Shown: one piece after another, positions 37,914 through 46,387 of the stretch
Layout of the letters: each line of letters starts with the position of its first letter
How positions within the stretch are numbered: the first letter of the stretch is position 1
Source: Treponema_I sp045616125
Lineage (GTDB): Bacteria > Spirochaetota > Spirochaetia > Treponematales > Treponemataceae
Direction of reading: 5' to 3'
Assembly (NCBI GenBank): GCA_045616125.1
Contig: JAZLGC010000060.1
Location: 17,894-81,893 of the forward strand
DNA: 64,000 nt
Made by a program: the position numbers and the translations under genes
Notes under the pieces: generated by a model
What the model saw: only the letters and a program-made list of their open reading frames with translations
Database searches by the model: none
What the model was told of the DNA's origin: nothing

Positions 37914-38639
37914 ATGACACCACACAACAAAGCTGAAACTGGAGAAATAGCAATGACCGTATTGCTTCCTGGAGATCCCCTCCGTGCAAAGTATGTTGCC
38001 GATACATACCTTACCGATGTACGTCAGGTAACGGGCGTACGGAACATGCTGGGCTTTACCGGTACCTATCAGGGAAAAGAAGTAACGGTTATGGGAAGCG
38101 GCATGGGTGGACCTAGCTGTGGTATTTACAGTTATGAACTTTTTGCATTCTATGGCGTTGAACGCATTATCCGCATAGGCACCTCAGGAGGCCTTCAGAA
38201 AGAGCTTGAACCGGGAGATCTGGTTTTTGCCTTAACATCATCTACGGACAGCGCCTGGGCCCATCAGTACCATCTGTCAGGAACTTTCAGCCCCTGTGCA
38301 GACTGCACCATGCTTTCACAAGCATTGGCAAGCGCTGAAAAGCACGGATACCGGTATGCTGCCGGTGGTGTTTTTTCCAGTGACCTGTTCAGTGATTATG
38401 ATGCCAGTAACGAAACTACCGGAAAACCAAGCTGGGAACCCTGGGCACGCATGGGTATTCTTGCACAGGACATGGAAACCTATGCCCTGTACAGTACTGC
38501 AAACTGGCTGGGGAAAAAGGCTTTCAGTATCATTACCATGACAGACAGCTGCGTTACCGGTAAATCTCTGGCCGATGATCAGCGGCTTACAGCCCTTACC
38601 CCCATGTTCCAGGTAGCACTGGATATTGCCTGTAACTGA
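37914..38639 (+). CDS. deoD: Purine-nucleoside phosphorylase, DeoD type
   Basis: 241 residues. Phosphorolysis of purine (deoxy)ribonucleosides to base and sugar-1-phosphate in salvage. Family motifs: MTPHNKAETGEIAMTVLLPG, DPLRAKYVADTYL, MLGFTGTYQGKEVTVMGSGM, IRIGTSGGLQ; purine-site Glu/Met in QDMETYALYSTA and the catalytic Asp in ITMTDSCVTG. GGAG lies 8 nt before ATG 37914, so the longer frame from 37851 is rejected. Its stop abuts the stop of the convergent cyclase gene with zero spacing. Confidence 0.95.
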   Translation: MTPHNKAETGEIAMTVLLPGDPLRAKYVADTYLTDVRQVTGVRNMLGFTGTYQGKEVTVMGSGMGGPSCGIYSYELFAFYGVERIIRIGTSGGLQKELEPGDLVFALTSSTDSAWAHQYHLSGTFSPCADCTMLSQALASAEKHGYRYAAGGVFSSDLFSDYDASNETTGKPSWEPWARMGILAQDMETYALYSTANWLGKKAFSIITMTDSCVTGKSLADDQRLTALTPMFQVALDIACN

Positions 38640-40718
38640 TTACTTACTAGACGCAACCCAGATACCCTGCCAGTTTTCAAGAACGGCAGGGTTTTCTTTT
38701 GCACTTTCAAGGAGCTGCCTGCACCGTTCTTTATAGAAACGGCTTGGGCTGTCACCGGTTTTTTCCGCGTTATCAGAAAAAGACTTCAAAGCTTTTTCAA
38801 GATTTCCCTGATAAAACAGTTGCAGTGCGTCAGCAAACGCTTCAAGAGCCGGTAATTCGGTGTTCCATCGTTGTGCCGTCATGGGTTCATATACCGTAAC
38901 CGGCTCTGTTTTCCCGATTACCAGAACACGGCCAATTTCCCTGAACCGGGCACCTGTTCCAAACTCTTCTGCCATTTCTTTTGTTTCTGCAGTACAAAGA
39001 ATATGAGTTCCAAACTGTTTGTTCAAACCTTCAAGACGTGAGCCGGTGTTGACCACATCACCGAACATGGTGTAATTGAAACGGTTCCGTGATCCCATAT
39101 TACCAACAATAGCTTCCCCGGTGTTGATACCGATTCGGGTATACAACGGTTCTGTAACAAAAGCAGATAACTGGTGCTGCATTTCAAAAACCTTCTGCTG
39201 ACATTTCAGAGCTGCGGCAACTGCCTTTGAAGCATGGCCTTCAATGGTTGCAGGTGCATTCCAGAAAGCAACAATGGCATCTCCCACATATTTATCAATA
39301 GTTCCGCCTGCTTCCATAATGATGGATGACAGTTCGGTCAGATAGACATTAAGAACCTCTGTCAGCGACTCAGGAGGCAGTTTTTCACCAATAGAAGTAA
39401 ACCCTTTAATATCAGAAAAGAAAACTGTTATATTCCGTTTTGCCCCGCCAAGCTGCAGCTGACTGGGATCATCAAGCAGGGTATTGATAACGTCTTTACT
39501 GAGATACTGGCTGAACGCTGTTTTTATGAATCGTTTCTGGCGACCTTCTGCAATGTAGCTGTAAAAGGTAACGGCTATATAGCCGGTCAGATAGCTGAAA
39601 GCCGGGGCGACAACTGAAACATCATACCCTTTTAGCATAAAGAGCCAGCTTGATGAAAACAGAATTACAGGCCCCAGGATAAAGAATACGGCCCCAAAGA
39701 CGATGGTTTTTCCGGTTTCGTTGATATGACTGACACTCAGGGCAAACCATGAAGCAAGTAAGCCACAGAAGATTATAAGAATGAAGGTTACGCTGTCATC
39801 CATGGGATAAATGAAATCATCAAGCAGGACATTATCAAGGGCAGTAATGGAAACGCCGGATCCCGGGTAAACGGTGCTGATTGGAGTTGTACAGATATCA
39901 TACAGGCCAGGGGCATAGTAGATGAAAAAGACATAGCCGTTTTCAAATTCCCAGGAATCGTATACCGGTTCTTCCCCTGCTTCAACTGCATCAATGCTCT
40001 CAAGAATATCAATGGCTTTGTACGGGATGTACCGGTCAATGGCACCTTTATACCGGAGAAGAACCTTGCCATCGTTCCGTTTGGGAAGCATTCTGTCCAG
40101 TTCTTCCACATATTCCCATCCGGCATTTTCTTCTACCAGCAATGCAGCATACGAAAGAGATACAAGTTCACGGGTTGTGCCGTCCTGAGTGGTTCCCGTC
40201 TGGGTTACGGTTACCCCCCGGATAATACCGTCTGAATCTTTTGTACTGGAACAGTCTGCAACAATGGCTGCGGCTTCAATAAATTGCGGTAACGGTTCAA
40301 GTACAGTGCCATCAGTGCCATTACCGCTCATCTGATCGATAATGGTCATACCATTATTCCTGATGCTCCGGGCAAAAGCTTCATCGTCCTCAGGGCCAAA
40401 AACGCTTGGTTCAGTAAACAGAATATCAAGGACTACGGGACCTGAGCCACCTTCCGTCATGTAATCAACCATGCGGCCAAAAGCTTCCCGTGGCCAGGGC
40501 CATCCCCACCCATACCGCTCAGAAGCAGCTGTGATACTTTCCTGGTCAATTTCTATAACATAAATATCATCAGCAACTTTTGTGTACGGCGCTGTAGTTC
40601 TGATACGGCTGTCATAAAATTTTCGTTCCAATGACTGGAAAATTCCCGAAAACCACAGAACTGCCACTGCGGCAACAGAAGCAGTTCCAATGAGAAAGGG
40701 TATCAGTTTTCTGTTCAT
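38640..40718 (-). CDS. CHASE2-domain adenylate cyclase
   Basis: 692 residues: N-terminal helix (LIPFLIGTASVAAVAVLWF), extracytoplasmic CHASE2 sensor (about 35-310, YGWGWPWPREAFGRMVDYM), three membrane helices (about 315-400), class III cyclase domain (about 430-610), TPR-like tail. Catalytic features: metal Asp in VFFSDIKGFTSIGEK and YVGDAIVAFWN, purine-selecting Lys in GTIDKYVGD and Asp in YTMFGDVVN, transition-state Asn/Arg in VNTGSRLEG, so an active adenylate cyclase is predicted. Last gene of a four-gene unit; ATGA overlap with the M48 gene upstream. Confidence 0.93.
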   Translation of the reverse strand: MNRKLIPFLIGTASVAAVAVLWFSGIFQSLERKFYDSRIRTTAPYTKVADDIYVIEIDQESITAASERYGWGWPWPREAFGRMVDYMTEGGSGPVVLDILFTEPSVFGPEDDEAFARSIRNNGMTIIDQMSGNGTDGTVLEPLPQFIEAAAIVADCSSTKDSDGIIRGVTVTQTGTTQDGTTRELVSLSYAALLVEENAGWEYVEELDRMLPKRNDGKVLLRYKGAIDRYIPYKAIDILESIDAVEAGEEPVYDSWEFENGYVFFIYYAPGLYDICTTPISTVYPGSGVSITALDNVLLDDFIYPMDDSVTFILIIFCGLLASWFALSVSHINETGKTIVFGAVFFILGPVILFSSSWLFMLKGYDVSVVAPAFSYLTGYIAVTFYSYIAEGRQKRFIKTAFSQYLSKDVINTLLDDPSQLQLGGAKRNITVFFSDIKGFTSIGEKLPPESLTEVLNVYLTELSSIIMEAGGTIDKYVGDAIVAFWNAPATIEGHASKAVAAALKCQQKVFEMQHQLSAFVTEPLYTRIGINTGEAIVGNMGSRNRFNYTMFGDVVNTGSRLEGLNKQFGTHILCTAETKEMAEEFGTGARFREIGRVLVIGKTEPVTVYEPMTAQRWNTELPALEAFADALQLFYQGNLEKALKSFSDNAEKTGDSPSRFYKERCRQLLESAKENPAVLENWQGIWVASSK

Positions 40719-41680
40719 TGTCCGTTAAAAATGATCATGTGCTGCTGAAACCGCTGGGTACGTGCAGAATCAGTAGAATACGGATTCATCTTTTTTAACG
40801 TGGTCCGACATTCCTTTATACGGTCTGAAGCTTCAGGATGAGTTTTCCCAAAACCGGATTTTGTATTTCGACTGGGGGTATTAATCAGCTCCAGCATGGA
40901 AATCATTTCTTTTGCGTTATAACCGGTGCTGTGAAGAAGAATCAAAGCGTGGTTATCGGCGTCATATTCGGCATCCTGACTGTAACCACTGTTGACCAGC
41001 GTATCAGTATACACATCAATACAATCACTGTACGCATTAATGGTTCGGGCAGTTTCTTCACCTTTGCCGCCGTCTATTTCCTTATATACAACAAAACCTG
41101 CTTTGCTGACACTTTTAATGGCATCCCAGGTACGGCTGTTCTGGATTGCTCCAAGACCATGCCGTAACTGGACATGGGAAATTTCGTGGGCAAGAACAGC
41201 AGCAAGCTGGTCTTCATTTTCCATAAGTTTGATAAAACCGCTGGTTACAAATATATGACCGCCGGATGTAGCAAAAGCGTTTATTTCATCACTTTCAAGT
41301 ACGGCAACATAGTATCCCTTGTATGGTTGGGGAGCTGATCCACTGTTAAAGGCAATACCGTTAGCAAGTGTTGTAAGATACCGGTTCATGTCAGGACAGT
41401 CAGCCAGTTTGTAATAACTGAGAATTGAACCTGCAACACCGCGGCCAATATAGTATTCGTTTTCCGGAGAGAACTCTTCAACTGCATTACCTACTGAGCG
41501 GACAGAATCTGCAATAAGGGCAGTCATTGGAGACACTTCCTTGATAATCGGGCTATCTGCAACAACTTCTGCAATAAGTTTTACAGTCTCACAGGACGTA
41601 AGAAACAGCAATGACGAGCTGATAACACTTACAAAGAATATGTTCAATGCTTTTCTGTTGCTTTTTTTTGTGGTCATCAT
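40715..41680 (-). CDS. M48 family metallopeptidase lipoprotein
   Basis: 321 residues. Lipoprotein signal ending VISSSLLFLTSC; peptidase domain with the zinc motif LAHEISHVQLRHG (HExxH) and the third ligand region in SQDAEYDADNHALIL. Likely periplasmic quality-control protease of the HtpX/BepA-like M48 class. ATG 41680 is chosen: GGAGG lies 8 nt upstream, while the GTG at 41689 is too close to it. The SD sits inside the end of the SH3 gene; the stop overlaps the cyclase ATG. Together these imply coupled expression of protease and cyclase. Confidence 0.9.
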   Translation of the reverse strand: MMTTKKSNRKALNIFFVSVISSSLLFLTSCETVKLIAEVVADSPIIKEVSPMTALIADSVRSVGNAVEEFSPENEYYIGRGVAGSILSYYKLADCPDMNRYLTTLANGIAFNSGSAPQPYKGYYVAVLESDEINAFATSGGHIFVTSGFIKLMENEDQLAAVLAHEISHVQLRHGLGAIQNSRTWDAIKSVSKAGFVVYKEIDGGKGEETARTINAYSDCIDVYTDTLVNSGYSQDAEYDADNHALILLHSTGYNAKEMISMLELINTPSRNTKSGFGKTHPEASDRIKECRTTLKKMNPYSTDSARTQRFQQHMIIFNGQ

Positions 41681-41681
41681 A

Positions 41682-42155
41682 TCAGTCACCCTCCAGAAGG
41701 TTTCCTTCCTGCAGGAAAATCAGAACTTCATAGTCTGAAACCGAAAGAGCTTCTACTGCTGCCAGTGCTTCGTAATTACCATCACCAGACTGAGAATACA
41801 AATCTTCTACTTCCTGACTGAAACCTTTACCGGCAAGAGCAATTTCATCTGCATCTGCGCTGGCTACACGGCCAACCACAATCTTCTTTTTGGTGACCAT
41901 GCTGACAGAAATCCAACCGGTATCTCCCGTCAGTTCATTGAAAACCTGGTACCACTCTCCATCGTCGCCCAAAACTTTCAGAGATTCACCATAGTCAACA
42001 GTACACAGTTCCTTTCCAAACCGGGAGGGTTTTTCCTTAAGGACACCGTTTTCTACAGAAACATACACAGTCTGAGGTCTCTTTTCCCGTCCGGCAGCAA
42101 AAACTGAAACACAGACACAAAAGGCCATAAGAAACAGAAGAATTCGTTTTTTCAT
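41682..42155 (-). CDS. Exported SH3-domain protein
   Basis: 157 residues: signal peptide MKKRILLFLMAFCVCVSVFA, then a bacterial SH3 domain (TVYVSVENGVLKEKPSRFGK…VDYGESLKVLGDDGEWYQVF…TGWISVSMV), then a helical acidic tail. SH3b domains often bind cell wall peptides. Its ATG overlaps the stop of the dehydrogenase gene (ATGA at 42152-42155), and its 3' end holds the ribosome-binding site of the M48 gene. Confidence 0.85.
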   Translation of the reverse strand: MKKRILLFLMAFCVCVSVFAAGREKRPQTVYVSVENGVLKEKPSRFGKELCTVDYGESLKVLGDDGEWYQVFNELTGDTGWISVSMVTKKKIVVGRVASADADEIALAGKGFSQEVEDLYSQSGDGNYEALAAVEALSVSDYEVLIFLQEGNLLEGD

Positions 42156-43084
42156 TTGTAGAAGTCCACCACCTGCTGGTAAATTGTTTTTATAAGACGG
42201 GTTCGTGCTTCAACACTGGCCCAGGCAATATGCGGAGTAATAATCAGTTTATTGCTGTCCTTTATACGAACCAGCGGATTATCAGCAGACATTGGTTCTA
42301 CACAAAGAACATCAAGGCCGGCGCCGGTAATCTCACCTGATTCCAGCGCATGGGCAAGATCTGCTTCAACCACAATAGGGCCACGGCCAACATTGATGAA
42401 ATATGCAGTATTCTTCATTTTCTTGAAGGCGGCTGCATTCATAAGTCCCTGGGTTTCGACAGTAAGGGGCGCATGTACGGAAACAATATCTGATTGAGAC
42501 AGAAGTTCATCAAAAGAGACACGTTTCCAGTCAGGCTGATTGTTTTTACCGCTGGTTGAATAATAGATGACATTGCAGCCAAAGCATTCAGCAATCTGTG
42601 CAACACGCTGGCCGATATTTCCCATACCGATGATTCCCCAGGTTTTTCCGGAAAGCTCATGGAACACGTTGCTGAAATGGGTAAATACTTTGTCCCCTAC
42701 GTATTTTTCGGATTTTACGTATTCATCGTAGTATGCCATGTGCTCCAGAAGATAGAACAGAAGGCTGAACGTATGCTGGGCAACAGTTTCTGTTGAATAC
42801 CCTGCAACATTGCGCCATGCAATGCCCTTTTTATCCAGGTATTCTTTATCAAGATTATTGGTTCCGGTTGCAGTAACACAAACAAGCTTCAGATGCTCGG
42901 CTTTGCCAATGGTTGCTTCGTTAATTGAAACTTTGTTCAGAATAACAACATCTGCATCTTTTGTGCGTTCCAGGGTTTCTTCCGGGCTGGAAAAATCATA
43001 TTTAGTTACAGTGCCCAGAGTATCAAATGGTGTTAAATCGATATCTGTACCGATCGATTTTGCGTCAAGAAAAACTATATTCAT
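42152..43084 (-). CDS. D-isomer-specific 2-hydroxyacid dehydrogenase
   Basis: 310 residues. Rossmann motif GIIGMGNIGQRVAQIAECFG; catalytic Arg in INVGRGPIVVEADL, Glu in GAGLDVLCVEPMS, His in ITPHIAWAS. NAD(H)-dependent reduction of a 2-keto acid; glycerate/hydroxypyruvate reductase is plausible but the substrate cannot be fixed. Met 43084 begins the conserved MNIVFLDAKS; the upstream open extension (to 43222) crosses dispersed repeats and is non-coding. A promoter directly upstream suggests it heads the operon with the SH3, M48 and cyclase genes. Confidence 0.93.
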   Translation of the reverse strand: MNIVFLDAKSIGTDIDLTPFDTLGTVTKYDFSSPEETLERTKDADVVILNKVSINEATIGKAEHLKLVCVTATGTNNLDKEYLDKKGIAWRNVAGYSTETVAQHTFSLLFYLLEHMAYYDEYVKSEKYVGDKVFTHFSNVFHELSGKTWGIIGMGNIGQRVAQIAECFGCNVIYYSTSGKNNQPDWKRVSFDELLSQSDIVSVHAPLTVETQGLMNAAAFKKMKNTAYFINVGRGPIVVEADLAHALESGEITGAGLDVLCVEPMSADNPLVRIKDSNKLIITPHIAWASVEARTRLIKTIYQQVVDFYK

Positions 43085-43091
43085 GACAAAT

Positions 43092-43121
43092 ATAGTAGCG
43101 CAAAAAGCAGGGAAAAAACAA
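43092..43121 (-). promoter_or_regulatory. Candidate promoter of the dehydrogenase-SH3-M48-cyclase operon
   Basis: On the minus strand TTGTTT (43121-43116), 18 bp, TACTAT (43097-43092), then 7 nt to ATG 43084; no Shine-Dalgarno. A weaker member of the leaderless set. Confidence 0.4.
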
Positions 43122-43169
43122 CGGTGAGATGCCGAATCAAATTCAGATGGACAAGGCGGAAACCAGGTC

Positions 43170-43222
43170 ATTTCGAACTTGATTCGGAATCTGTTACCAA
43201 GATGCTGAATCAAGTTCAGCAT
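43170..43222. repeat. Two dispersed palindromes between purine permease and dehydrogenase genes
   Basis: ATTTCGAA…TTCGGAAT (43170-43190, one mismatch) and ATGCTGAA…TTCAGCAT (43202-43222), two members of the intergenic palindrome family. The region 43085-43249 has no gene. Confidence 0.75.
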
Positions 43223-43249
43223 GACAATGATTAGTAGTAGTGCTACAGA

Positions 43250-44554
43250 TTATTTGATTGCTTCAAAAATGATATCTGCAATAAAGATTACTGCAAGAAT
43301 CCAGGTAGCAACCGGAATATCCTTGAATTTCTTTCCTGCACATTTAGCAATTACGTAAGCAATCATACCGAATGCGATACCTTTGGAAATTGAGTAGGCA
43401 AATGGCATTACGATGATGGTAATGAATGCTGGAACACCTTCGGTTGGATCTTTGAAGTCAATGTCTACAACCTGCTGCATCATGAGGAAGCCTACAAAAA
43501 TGAGGGCTGGAGCAGTAGCTGCACTTGGAATCAGAGCAAACAGAGGGGTCATGAACAGAGCCAGCAGGAACAGAACGCCGGTAGTTACTGAAGTAAGACC
43601 GGTGCGTCCACCAGCTGCAACACCTGAAGATGATTCAACAAATGAGGTAACGGTTGAAGTACCAACACAAGCACCAACAACAGTACCGATTGAGTCTGCC
43701 ATAAGAGCCTGTTTTGCACGTGGAATGTTGCCGTCTTTGTCTACCAGACCAGCCTGCTGGGTTACACCCATCAGAGTACCGATGGTATCAAACAGGTCAG
43801 TAAACAGGAAGGTGAACATGATTACAAAGAATTTAACGGTAAGTACACTGCCCCACTCAAATGCGAACAGGTGTGGAGCTTCCGGCAGAGAGAATGGTTT
43901 CCAGCCGGCTGGTACAGTAGTAACACCAAAAGGAATACCGATGATGGTAGTGATGATGATGGCAATGAGGATAGCGCCCGGTACTTTCAGGATGTAAAGT
44001 ACGATGGTCAGAATGAGACCGATGATACATACGATTGCAGCTGCGCTTTTCATATTCAGGTTAACGAAACCGATGATGGTACCAGTATCAGATGCAACGA
44101 TACCAGCGTTAGCCAGACCAATCAGAGCGATGAACAGACCAATACCAACAGCTACAGCTTTTTTCATGCCTGCAGGAATGGCGTTGATGATTTTTTCGCG
44201 GATACCCAGTACAGAAAGCAGAATGAATACGATACCTTCACAGAATACTGCGGTCAGTGCAAGCTGCCATGAACAGCCCATACCGAAACATACAGTGTAG
44301 GTGAAGAATGCATTCAGACCCATACCTGGTGCCAGAGCAATAGGAAGGTTTGCCCAGAATGCCATTACCAGAGTTGCAACGGCAGAAGCAATTGCAGTAG
44401 CGGTAAATACAGGACCGAATCCCATACCGGTTTCGCCCAACATTCCTGGGTTTACAGCCAGAATGTAAGCCATTGCAAGGAAGGTAGTAATACCGGCAAC
44501 AATTTCGCGGCTGACGGTAGAACCATGTTCCTTAATTTTGAAGAACTTTTCCAT
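43250..44554 (-). CDS. NCS2 family purine permease (AzgA/PbuG-like)
   Basis: 434 residues, about 12-14 membrane helices. Family marks: STVSREIVAGITTFLAMAYI and AVNPGMLGETGMGFGPVFTA at the N-terminus, ALAPGMGLNAFFTYTVCFGM, and the helix-10 region CVGTSTVTSFVESSSGVAAG. Proton-coupled uptake of purine bases such as adenine, guanine or hypoxanthine; it complements deoD in salvage. ATG 44554 has GGAG 6 nt upstream; ATG 44557 is the alternative. Downstream of a small lipoprotein gene on the same strand. Confidence 0.93.
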   Translation of the reverse strand: MEKFFKIKEHGSTVSREIVAGITTFLAMAYILAVNPGMLGETGMGFGPVFTATAIASAVATLVMAFWANLPIALAPGMGLNAFFTYTVCFGMGCSWQLALTAVFCEGIVFILLSVLGIREKIINAIPAGMKKAVAVGIGLFIALIGLANAGIVASDTGTIIGFVNLNMKSAAAIVCIIGLILTIVLYILKVPGAILIAIIITTIIGIPFGVTTVPAGWKPFSLPEAPHLFAFEWGSVLTVKFFVIMFTFLFTDLFDTIGTLMGVTQQAGLVDKDGNIPRAKQALMADSIGTVVGACVGTSTVTSFVESSSGVAAGGRTGLTSVTTGVLFLLALFMTPLFALIPSAATAPALIFVGFLMMQQVVDIDFKDPTEGVPAFITIIVMPFAYSISKGIAFGMIAYVIAKCAGKKFKDIPVATWILAVIFIADIIFEAIK

Positions 44555-44588
44555 CATAGTCTCCTTAATGAGTTTTAGACGCATTATT

Positions 44589-44996
44589 CTACTGCCTTAC
44601 ATAATAATTTGCAAATATACCGGCAGGATCCTGCCACACAGAAGAATCGCTGTACTGTACTTCTTTTACGAAAAATTTTCCCGGTTCAAGACTGGTATCT
44701 TCAATCGGAAACTTGAGAGTAACTTCTGTCTGTGCCGGTATGGGCTCAGAAAAGCTGCCCCGTACCGGTACATATTCGCTATTACGCCAGCAGTATCCTT
44801 CAACTTTTACACTGGATATATCACGATAACCAACATTACAGAAACTGAACAGCATACATCCTGATTCACTGTCAAACTGCGGTCTTCCCATAACAAAATC
44901 AGGCTGATTCTCCTGTTCCAGATAACTGCAGGACGTGACCATCATTACTACAACAGCCATCACCAATCCTGACATCAACATCTTTTTATCTTTCAT
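44589..44996 (-). CDS. Small lipoprotein at the end of the secretion operon
   Basis: 135 residues from ATG 44996 (GAGGAG 7 nt upstream). Signal MKDKKMLMSGLVMAVVVMM…VTSC with lipobox Cys. The mature part looks like a small beta-sandwich (CMLFSFCNVGYRDISSVKVE, EVTLKFPIEDTSLEPGKFF). No family recognised. Its place behind the pseudopilin genes suggests a pilotin-like or accessory role, which is only positional inference. Confidence 0.75.
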   Translation of the reverse strand: MKDKKMLMSGLVMAVVVMMVTSCSYLEQENQPDFVMGRPQFDSESGCMLFSFCNVGYRDISSVKVEGYCWRNSEYVPVRGSFSEPIPAQTEVTLKFPIEDTSLEPGKFFVKEVQYSDSSVWQDPAGIFANYYVRQ

Positions 44997-45042
44997 CTTC
45001 ATACTCCTCTTTAACGTTTCTGTGGCAGCAGTCGCACACATC

Positions 45043-45657
45043 CTACATTTTCATCGTCTGCAGCTTACCCTCAGAAGTCCGGTAAAATACGGTTTTGCTG
45101 CCGTCCTGTTCAAAAATGGTACCGACTACAGTACTATCAGCCGGCATCAACAGGGGCGTTTCAGGTGCATCCGTAACCTCCTCGATAACTTCCATTTCCA
45201 CCGGTTCATCCACCATCATCTCATCTTCTTCTACATCAACTTCCAGCACCAGATCTGCTCCTTCTTCAATACCGGGCCGTCCTGACATACAAGCTGCCAG
45301 TACTGCTGCGCTGCTAAAAGCACAGACTACCGCCAATCCTGCATTACAATTCCGGTGAATCTGTGTTACCGGACCTTTACGGAAAACCCGATGCCGGTAC
45401 GGTTTTCGTACCCACAGTGATCCACCATGCTTTTTTTCTGCCAGAACTTTCAGCAGCGCGGCATCATGCATTACTGTCACTACAGCATAGGTACCTTTTC
45501 CAAACCCCTTCAGGACAATATCCGCCTTACATGATTCTTCCAGACAAGGATGCAGCTTCCCCGTCTGCCTGAGTACATAATCTGCCGCCCGTGAGAGGGA
45601 AAGTCCTGCAGGAACGGCAATCCGATAGGTTTCATACCTTTCATCTGGAATCGTCAT
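45043..45657 (-). CDS. Unknown single-pass membrane protein of the type II secretion operon
   Basis: 204 residues from ATG 45657, which lies inside the end of the preceding pseudopilin gene. The N-terminal cytoplasmic domain (TYRIAVPAGLSLSRAADYVL…KADIVLKGFGKGTYAVVTVM) is followed by one membrane segment (CNAGLAVVCAFSSAAVLAA), a strongly acidic stretch (LVLEVDVEEDEMMVDEPVEM) and a small C-terminal beta part. The topology is like a GspL/GspM/PilN-type assembly protein, but no sequence match is claimed. Confidence 0.7.
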   Translation of the reverse strand: MTIPDERYETYRIAVPAGLSLSRAADYVLRQTGKLHPCLEESCKADIVLKGFGKGTYAVVTVMHDAALLKVLAEKKHGGSLWVRKPYRHRVFRKGPVTQIHRNCNAGLAVVCAFSSAAVLAACMSGRPGIEEGADLVLEVDVEEDEMMVDEPVEMEVIEEVTDAPETPLLMPADSTVVGTIFEQDGSKTVFYRTSEGKLQTMKM

Positions 45658-45832
45658 TACCTGCCTCCACTGACATACTGGAATTGATACGGGTGCTTCG
45701 GCTTTCAATCAGTTCTGTCCGCTTCTGCTCAAGCAACTGATTTCTGCTGACATACGAAACATACAGAGGAACAGCTGCCATCAGCAGAACAGCTGTTATG
45801 ACAAGGGCCATCAACGTTTCCATAAGATTCAT
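45641..45832 (-). CDS. Mini-pseudopilin-like protein
   Basis: 63 residues: the hydrophobic start MNLMETLMALVITAVLLMAA, with Glu at the position typical of the +5 Glu of type IV pilins, then a short helix (NQLLEQKRTELIESRSTRIN). No leader Gly and no globular head. GGAGG lies 7 nt upstream; ATG 45832 overlaps the preceding stop (TGATG). Possibly a minor pseudopilin (GspI/H-like) reduced to its helix. Confidence 0.7.
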   Translation of the reverse strand: MNLMETLMALVITAVLLMAAVPLYVSYVSRNQLLEQKRTELIESRSTRINSSMSVEAGNDDSR

Positions 45833-45990
45833 CACTGCACCTCCTCAATCTGCCGTTCAACTGTCTGCAACTGGTAATCTGTAACATACAGCCCCGCAAG
45901 AAGCACCGTAACCAAAATCATCAGCATGAACACAGAAGAAAGCAGCAGGTATCCGCCATCCCTATTTCCATGAAACAATATCTTCTTCAT
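45832..45990 (-). CDS. Mini-pseudopilin-like protein
   Basis: 52 residues from ATG 45990 (GGAG 6 nt upstream), overlapping the gspG 3' end by 29 nt. It reads MKKILFHGNRDGGYLLLSSV then FMLMILVTVLLAGLYV, with a basic leader, a Gly-Gly before the hydrophobic helix as in prepilins, and a short polar tail (TVERQIEEVQ). It lacks the globular domain. A minor pseudopilin role is inferred from leader type and position. Confidence 0.7.
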   Translation of the reverse strand: MKKILFHGNRDGGYLLLSSVFMLMILVTVLLAGLYVTDYQLQTVERQIEEVQ

Positions 45991-46387
45991 TATCATCTCC
46001 TCCTTCACGGCCATCTGCACCATAACTGGTTATGACAAAAGGTGTTTTACCGGTCTTCTGCCGGCTGTACATATACTGGTTTCCCCATGGATCAGTTTGA
46101 ATCTGCCGGTCTGTATAAGGTCCGTTCCACCCTGCAGGCACCGGATGGAGATAGGGCTTTTCCCACAATGCGTTAAGCCCCTGTTCTGTTGTGGGATATA
46201 CTCCGCAGTCCAGATAATATGACTGAAGTGCCAGAGTATATATCTGAATCTGACTTCGGGCCTGCAGTACCCGAGCCTTAGCCACATATTTCATGGCTGC
46301 AACCCCTACGCCGGCAGAAAGAACCAGCATTATGGCTAAAACTGCCAGTGTTTCTGCAAAAGAAAACCCATCATCACGTTTTTTCAT
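45962..46387 (-). CDS. gspG: Major pseudopilin GspG
   Basis: 141 residues. Prepilin leader MKKRDDG with cleavage before FSFAETLAVLAIMLVLSAG (Glu at +5), then the GspG signature YYLDCGVYPTTEQGLNALWE and GPYTDRQIQTDPWGNQYMY, and an acidic C-terminus with Ca-loop-like Asp/Glu (GADGREGGDDNEEDI). Forms the periplasmic pseudopilus of the type II secretion system. GGAGG lies 6 nt upstream; its ATG overlaps the gspF stop. Confidence 0.92.
   Translation of the reverse strand: MKKRDDGFSFAETLAVLAIMLVLSAGVGVAAMKYVAKARVLQARSQIQIYTLALQSYYLDCGVYPTTEQGLNALWEKPYLHPVPAGWNGPYTDRQIQTDPWGNQYMYSRQKTGKTPFVITSYGADGREGGDDNEEDIVSWK

Noticed and set aside
43085..43222. N-terminal extension of the 2-hydroxyacid dehydrogenase
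   Set aside because: The extension translates dispersed palindromes and the candidate promoter; Met 43084 matches the family start.
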